DNA from: Henriciella sp045287255
GTDB lineage: Bacteria; Pseudomonadota; Alphaproteobacteria; Caulobacterales; Hyphomonadaceae
Assembly (NCBI RefSeq): GCF_045287255.1
Contig: NZ_CP137142.1
Span: 186,001 to 250,000 of the forward strand
Direction of reading: 5' to 3'
Length of the DNA stretch: 64,000 nucleotides
Shown: positions 60,354 through 64,000 of the stretch, piece by piece
How positions within the stretch are numbered: position 1 is the stretch's first letter
Layout of the letters: the number at the start of each line of letters is the position of its first letter
The notes under the pieces: model-generated
What the model saw: the letters and a program-made list of their open reading frames with translations, nothing else
Told to the model about the DNA's origin: nothing
The model's database searches: none
Translations under genes and position numbers: made by a program

Positions 60354-62462
60354 CTAGAATTTCGCTGATAGTGTGGCGCGCCAACGGGCTGGCAGGCCAC
60401 CATGCGCGAAGTGCATCATAGGCAGCAGTTCAAACACCTGATCATTGAACTCCTCATCAAGAATGTTCTCGCCCGATAGTGCTAGCGTCCAGCGATCATT
60501 AGATACCGCAACCCGGGCTGATAGCAGTCCATACGGCGATTGCTCCAGCGTATTGGCCTGGTTCCAGGCTTGGGTGCCCTGATAATAGTATTGTGCTCTG
60601 GCCAGCATATCCCACTCAGCGTTCAGCGCAGTTGTGTACTGCCCGCCCAGTGTGGCCGTGTAATCGGTTGAGAATGGCGTGCGATTGCCAAGGTTCAGAT
60701 CACCCGGGGCGGCTGTAATCTCAGCATCGATGGCATCAGCGGAGAAGAAAATCTCGAAATTGTCTGTCAGAATGGCCGAGAGATTCAGTTCAACACCGGA
60801 AAGCTCACTCTCACCCAGATTGGACGTGGTCGTGATCAGGTTTCCTGTATCAGGATCGGTGATCACTGAGGCGACTTGCTGATCGGAATACTCAATCTTG
60901 TAGATCGCAGCATCGGCGCGCAAGCGCCCATCAAGGAAGACACCTTTGGTGCCAATTTCAATCGATTTGAGAACTTCCGCATCAAATGGTATGGCGCTTG
61001 CGGCATCAAATCCACCACTGCGAAACCCTTCACCATAGGTGACATAGCCGGTCAGCGTATCGGAGAACCGATAGCTCAGAGAGGCCTTTGGCGACACGCG
61101 CTCTGTGTTTTGCTCGCGCTCCAGATTCCCACCTGAGATCAGGATTTGGGTCTGCTCATCATTATCATAACGCAGTGCCCCGGTGGCGGTCAGTCGATCG
61201 GTAAGATCGATGTCGACCTGCGCAAACACGCCCAGGCGATTACCTTCGGCTTCGGTGGCCCGGCCACCAAGGTTGCCTAGACCAACTTCGATTTCTTCAT
61301 CGGAGAAAGAGAAGTCGCTTTCACTGGTTTCGGCAAACACGCCCGCAATCCAGCGCACAGGTTGATCGGCCCGTGAGGTGAGACGAAGTTCTTGCGAAAG
61401 CGCTGAATAGAGTGTGTCACTGGTTCGAACGATCTGTATCCCTGGTGACAGGGCAAAATCAGCGTCTTGAATAAGCGTGTTGTCGCTATCCACATACTGA
61501 CTGATCGATGTCAGGGTTGCAAAGCCCAGATCCGCCTCAACTTTCAAGGCTGCATCAAAGACTTCGCGGTCATTGATATGGTCTTCAAAGTCGACAGCAT
61601 TCAAAATGCCGCCAACATCGTCAATTCGACTGTCACCTGCCGTCGCATAATAGGCGGCGTTCGAGCCATTCTCGAAGCTGTTCAGAGAGACGCGCAAGTC
61701 TGCATTTACAGTATCGCTAAACGCCCAGTACAAACGACCACGCAGGAAGTGTTCTTCACGGAACTCCTGATCCGTTCCCGCCAGATTTTTAAAGAAACCG
61801 TCAGTCTCGAGATAAGAGCCGCTAAGGCGACCATAAAGTTTGCCTTCGACAAGCGGGACATTGACCGCGCCAGCGACAGAAACCTCATCCTTGCTGCCGA
61901 TCGAGACCTGACCACTGCCTTCGAAGTTATCGCCTGGCGCTTTTGTGATAACATTGATCACCCCGCCAATTGTATCGCGTCCGTAAAGAGCGCCTTGAGG
62001 CCCCTTCACAACTTCAATCTGTTCAATGTCGAAAAGCTGGTTTCGCAATGGGTCCCCAGCAGGCAGATAAATTCCGTCTGACAAGAGAACGACAGATGGG
62101 GCATTCCCACCAATCTGACCAACCCCGCGGAAAACTATGATCGGACGGTCCCCGCCCTGGAATCCCTGTTGTGTCACGACGCCGGGTGTGAGTTGCGCAA
62201 AGTCAGCGACTTCGTTGATTTCTGCCGCCTCAATAACATCAGCCCTGAAGACCGAGATCGAATCTGGAACATCCAGAAGCGACTCTTCACGCTTACGGGT
62301 CGTTACAGTGATGGTTTCATAGCGCTTGGCTTCCGTCACATCGCTTTCAGATGTCTCAACTGTGGTCGTTGTCTCTTGCGATTGTGCTTCAGCGGCCATG
62401 CCTACGAGTGCCATGACAGACACTGAACCCAACATCGCCACCGCAAATGGTTTGCTCCACAT
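60354..62462 (-). CDS. TonB-dependent receptor
   Basis: 702 residues. A signal peptide (FAVAMLGSVSVMALVGMAAEA), TonB-box-like YETITVTTRKREESLLDVP, a plug with IVFRGVGQIGG and IEVVKGPQGALYGRDTIGG, barrel strands with FRSGGFDAA and a C-terminal TLSAKF ending in Phe are present. Typical ferric-free catabolic receptor of alphaproteobacteria. The promoter has two copies of the TetR operator, so it belongs to the same regulon as the hydrolase operon. Converges with the TetR gene 32 bp away. Confidence 0.9.
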   Translation of the reverse strand: MWSKPFAVAMLGSVSVMALVGMAAEAQSQETTTTVETSESDVTEAKRYETITVTTRKREESLLDVPDSISVFRADVIEAAEINEVADFAQLTPGVVTQQGFQGGDRPIIVFRGVGQIGGNAPSVVLLSDGIYLPAGDPLRNQLFDIEQIEVVKGPQGALYGRDTIGGVINVITKAPGDNFEGSGQVSIGSKDEVSVAGAVNVPLVEGKLYGRLSGSYLETDGFFKNLAGTDQEFREEHFLRGRLYWAFSDTVNADLRVSLNSFENGSNAAYYATAGDSRIDDVGGILNAVDFEDHINDREVFDAALKVEADLGFATLTSISQYVDSDNTLIQDADFALSPGIQIVRTSDTLYSALSQELRLTSRADQPVRWIAGVFAETSESDFSFSDEEIEVGLGNLGGRATEAEGNRLGVFAQVDIDLTDRLTATGALRYDNDEQTQILISGGNLEREQNTERVSPKASLSYRFSDTLTGYVTYGEGFRSGGFDAASAIPFDAEVLKSIEIGTKGVFLDGRLRADAAIYKIEYSDQQVASVITDPDTGNLITTTSNLGESELSGVELNLSAILTDNFEIFFSADAIDAEITAAPGDLNLGNRTPFSTDYTATLGGQYTTALNAEWDMLARAQYYYQGTQAWNQANTLEQSPYGLLSARVAVSNDRWTLALSGENILDEEFNDQVFELLPMMHFAHGGLPARWRATLSAKF

Positions 62463-62475
62463 TATTTCCTCCTAT

Positions 62476-62516
62476 ATGCACTCTTTGGTGCCTTAAGTCA
62501 CTATTAGGTGATTTAA
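62476..62516. promoter_or_regulatory. Two TetR-type operators before the TonB receptor
   Basis: Site 1: TTAAGTCAC (62493-62501) and GGTGATTTAA (62507-62516), nearly the same as the operator at 59593. Site 2: a shorter GCAC-TCTTT-GGTGC palindrome at 62478-62491 directly beside it. They are 14-54 bp upstream of the TonB receptor start (62462) and 36 bp or more upstream of the crotonase start (62552). Confidence 0.7.
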
Positions 62517-62551
62517 AGTAGTGTCGATTTGTAAAAAGAGCAAGCTGAAAG

Positions 62552-63337
62552 ATGAGTGAGACAATGAACCTGGAATTTGAACAACGGTCTGGACATGCAG
62601 TAAGCCGCTACGGATCTGCTTTTGTTGTTGCGATTGAGCGGCCGGAGAAGGCCAATGCGCTGGACCTCGATACATGCTATGCAATGTCAGAAACCTTTGA
62701 TGAATTTGCTCAGGACGATAGCTGTATTGTCGGTATCCTCCTCGGCCATGGTCGGCACTTTTGCGCCGGAATGGATTTGGGGTTGGTCAGCCCAGGTGAG
62801 CGTGTCGTTCTACCCGAAACAGGTTTCGGAGGGTTAACCGCTCGCTGGCTCGACAAGCCGATGATTGCCGCTGTTCATGGCGCGGTCTTTGGCGGTGGGT
62901 TGGAACTTGCCTTAGCCTGCGATCTTATAGTTGCTGACGCTACAGCGCGTTTCTGCTTGCCAGAGCCCAGGATAGGACAAGCCGCTTTGGCCGGCGGATT
63001 AGAGCGTCTTCCCCAACGCATCGGTCAGGCTCGTGCATTGGATATGATTCTGGCCAGCCGTGAGATTTCAGCTGAACTTGCCGAAGCTTGGGGGCTGGTT
63101 ACGCGTCTCTGTTCAGACAACCAGGCCTTATCAATCGCGATAAGTCTCTCGGGTGAGATATCACATTCTGCTCCTCTATCGCTGAAGGCCTCGAAAACAG
63201 TTGTTCGTGCTCACGAGTACAATCTTCACTCAGGCATAAAGCAGCAGCAGATAGATGTAATGCTGGATAGTCAGGATGGACTTGAAGGTGCGCAGGCTTT
63301 CAAGGAAAAAAGACTGCCCGTCTGGTCAGGCCGTTAA
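62552..63337 (+). CDS. Enoyl-CoA hydratase/isomerase (crotonase)
   Basis: 261 residues. GHGRHFCAGMDLGLVSPGE and AAVHGAVFGGGLELALACDLIVADATARFCLPEPRIGQAALAGGLERLPQRIG have both Glu positions of true enoyl-CoA hydratases (Glu in GGGLELAL and in LPEPRIG), unlike the other crotonases in the window. A standard hydration step of a 2-enoyl-CoA is likely. Divergent from the TonB receptor with a shared operator region; the 240 bp to the next gene hold nothing recognisable. Confidence 0.87.
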   Translation: MSETMNLEFEQRSGHAVSRYGSAFVVAIERPEKANALDLDTCYAMSETFDEFAQDDSCIVGILLGHGRHFCAGMDLGLVSPGERVVLPETGFGGLTARWLDKPMIAAVHGAVFGGGLELALACDLIVADATARFCLPEPRIGQAALAGGLERLPQRIGQARALDMILASREISAELAEAWGLVTRLCSDNQALSIAISLSGEISHSAPLSLKASKTVVRAHEYNLHSGIKQQQIDVMLDSQDGLEGAQAFKEKRLPVWSGR

Positions 63338-63580
63338 AATCAAAGCAGTTCTTTTGATAGTTCCTAGCAAAAGGTTTTGCAGCGCTGATAAGCCTAAAAG
63401 TATGTCTTCGCGGGCGTGAGCTTCAGTCGTAGCTTCCACATTCTCTTAAATCTGAGCACCAGCACGTTAAAGGGAAAGCCGGGGCGTAGAGGGATCAAGC
63501 TTGCTTGCTGTACTTACTTCTTGCGGAGGCATCAATCAAACGCGACCGGGCCTCCAGCATCGTTTGGGGCAGGAATGTAT

Positions 63581-64000
63581 TTAGTCAGAAGTTTGCGGTG
63601 GTGCGTAAGAGCTTGATATCTGGCGTACTTTTCTTTGAAGTGCAGATTTTCCAACGCGTAAATGTTTGGCCCAAGCGGAAACGCCCCCGGGTACTGATGC
63701 AATGACTGTTCGCAATTCATCTGTCGAAATGTCTTCAACACGCCGCACAACAGACGATTTCGCCATAAGCTCATAGAGGGAGGTTCTGGAGATACCAAGC
63801 TTGCGCGCGGCGTCCATGATAACCCAATCTGTCTCATTCAGGGCGGTTAAAAGGGAGGCTTCATCAACTTCGGTGATATGTTTGTAGGACCCTGTGCGTG
63901 TTTGCCGGGTTGGAGGGGGCGCCGGGTCTTTTATGGTTTTGTTATGAGTGGGCTCCACTGATGCCGCCTGTAACCGCACAGGCTGACCAAGGCTTAAGCT
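63581..64000 (-). CDS. Fis-type HTH regulator, C-terminal part (5' end outside window)
   Basis: The frame is open to the window edge (SLSLGQPVRLQAASVEP...), so the GTG at 63979 is not the real start. The visible part has a Fis-type HTH (DEASLLTALNETDWVIMDAARKLGISRTSLYELM) followed by a second helical segment (DELRTVIASVPGGVSAWAKHLRVGKSALQRKVRQI). This C-terminal layout is found in sigma-54-activator-like and kinase/FHA-linked regulators, but the central domain is not visible. It converges with the crotonase gene. Confidence 0.75.
   Translation of the reverse strand, partial: SLSLGQPVRLQAASVEPTHNKTIKDPAPPPTRQTRTGSYKHITEVDEASLLTALNETDWVIMDAARKLGISRTSLYELMAKSSVVRRVEDISTDELRTVIASVPGGVSAWAKHLRVGKSALQRKVRQISSSYAPPQTSD

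Noticed and set aside
1..64000. CRISPR array, prophage or integrative element
   Set aside because: No regularly spaced repeats, no cas genes, no integrase, phage structural or conjugation genes were seen on either strand.

Overview
The window looks like chromosomal DNA of a marine-type alphaproteobacterium of the Caulobacterales/Hyphomonadaceae kind. The left edge (1-3669) carries a conserved core: a LysE exporter end, a HisN-type phosphatase, an XRE regulator, N-formylglutamate amidohydrolase, a CpdR-like response regulator whose phospho-acceptor is Asp52, and tRNA-Val(GAC). That organism call is inference from gene content and order; no 16S gene is present. Everything to the right of the tRNA is accessory: catabolic operons, three TonB-dependent receptor loci, insertion sequences and gene relics.

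Layout. 3.8-8.8 kb: a Crp/Fnr regulator divergent from an FG-GAP/VCBS lipoprotein, then a TonB receptor interrupted by one in-frame TAA. 8.8-9.5 kb: a decayed IS6-family copy. 9.6-11.7 kb: a catalase-like lipoprotein divergent from an OhrR/MarR regulator with a perfect palindrome between them, and a small membrane protein. 12.5-24.5 kb: an aromatic-type catabolic region with two paralogous extradiol-dioxygenase + fumarylacetoacetate-hydrolase modules. The rightward one ends in a flavin monooxygenase. The leftward one continues with cytochrome b561 and two glutathione transferases, one membrane-anchored. TetR, TetR and AraC regulators and SDR and sulfatase relics lie around them. 24.5-30.8 kb: a DHFR-like protein, an IS110 element, a SET protein, a 40-residue Lys-rich protein missed by ordinary ORF calling, an MFS transporter and a secreted peptidase-like hydrolase. 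30.8-39.0 kb: an IS-rich zone with three near full-length IS6 copies, one IS3 element, a large PKD/beta-propeller lipoprotein and an Rhs-like relic with a small lipoprotein.

39.2-52.7 kb holds a CoA-dependent catabolic cluster: TonB receptor, enoyl-CoA hydratases, SDR, an Ltp2-like thiolase-fold protein with its DUF35 partner, an IpdA-like subunit, an AraC regulator, acyl-CoA synthetase, an isovaleryl-type acyl-CoA dehydrogenase, a SnoaL-like protein and an IpdB-like subunit. It is bracketed by IS6 copies in the same orientation. 53.4-63.3 kb is a second CoA-dependent module: a tightly overlapping leftward operon (hydrolase, CoA ligase, hydrolase, GPH transporter, SDR, crotonase), a divergent TetR gene, a TonB receptor and another crotonase. 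The same palindromic operator lies in front of both the operon/TetR and the TonB receptor, so these genes probably form one regulon.

Working model (inference): outer-membrane uptake by TonB receptors, ester or lactone hydrolysis, CoA activation, dehydrogenation and hydration, retro-aldol cleavage by the thiolase/DUF35 pair, and hydrolytic ring opening by the IpdAB-like pair. This would suit an alicyclic, steroid- or terpenoid-like substrate, but the substrate cannot be read from the sequence. No CRISPR array, integrase, prophage or rRNA was seen.
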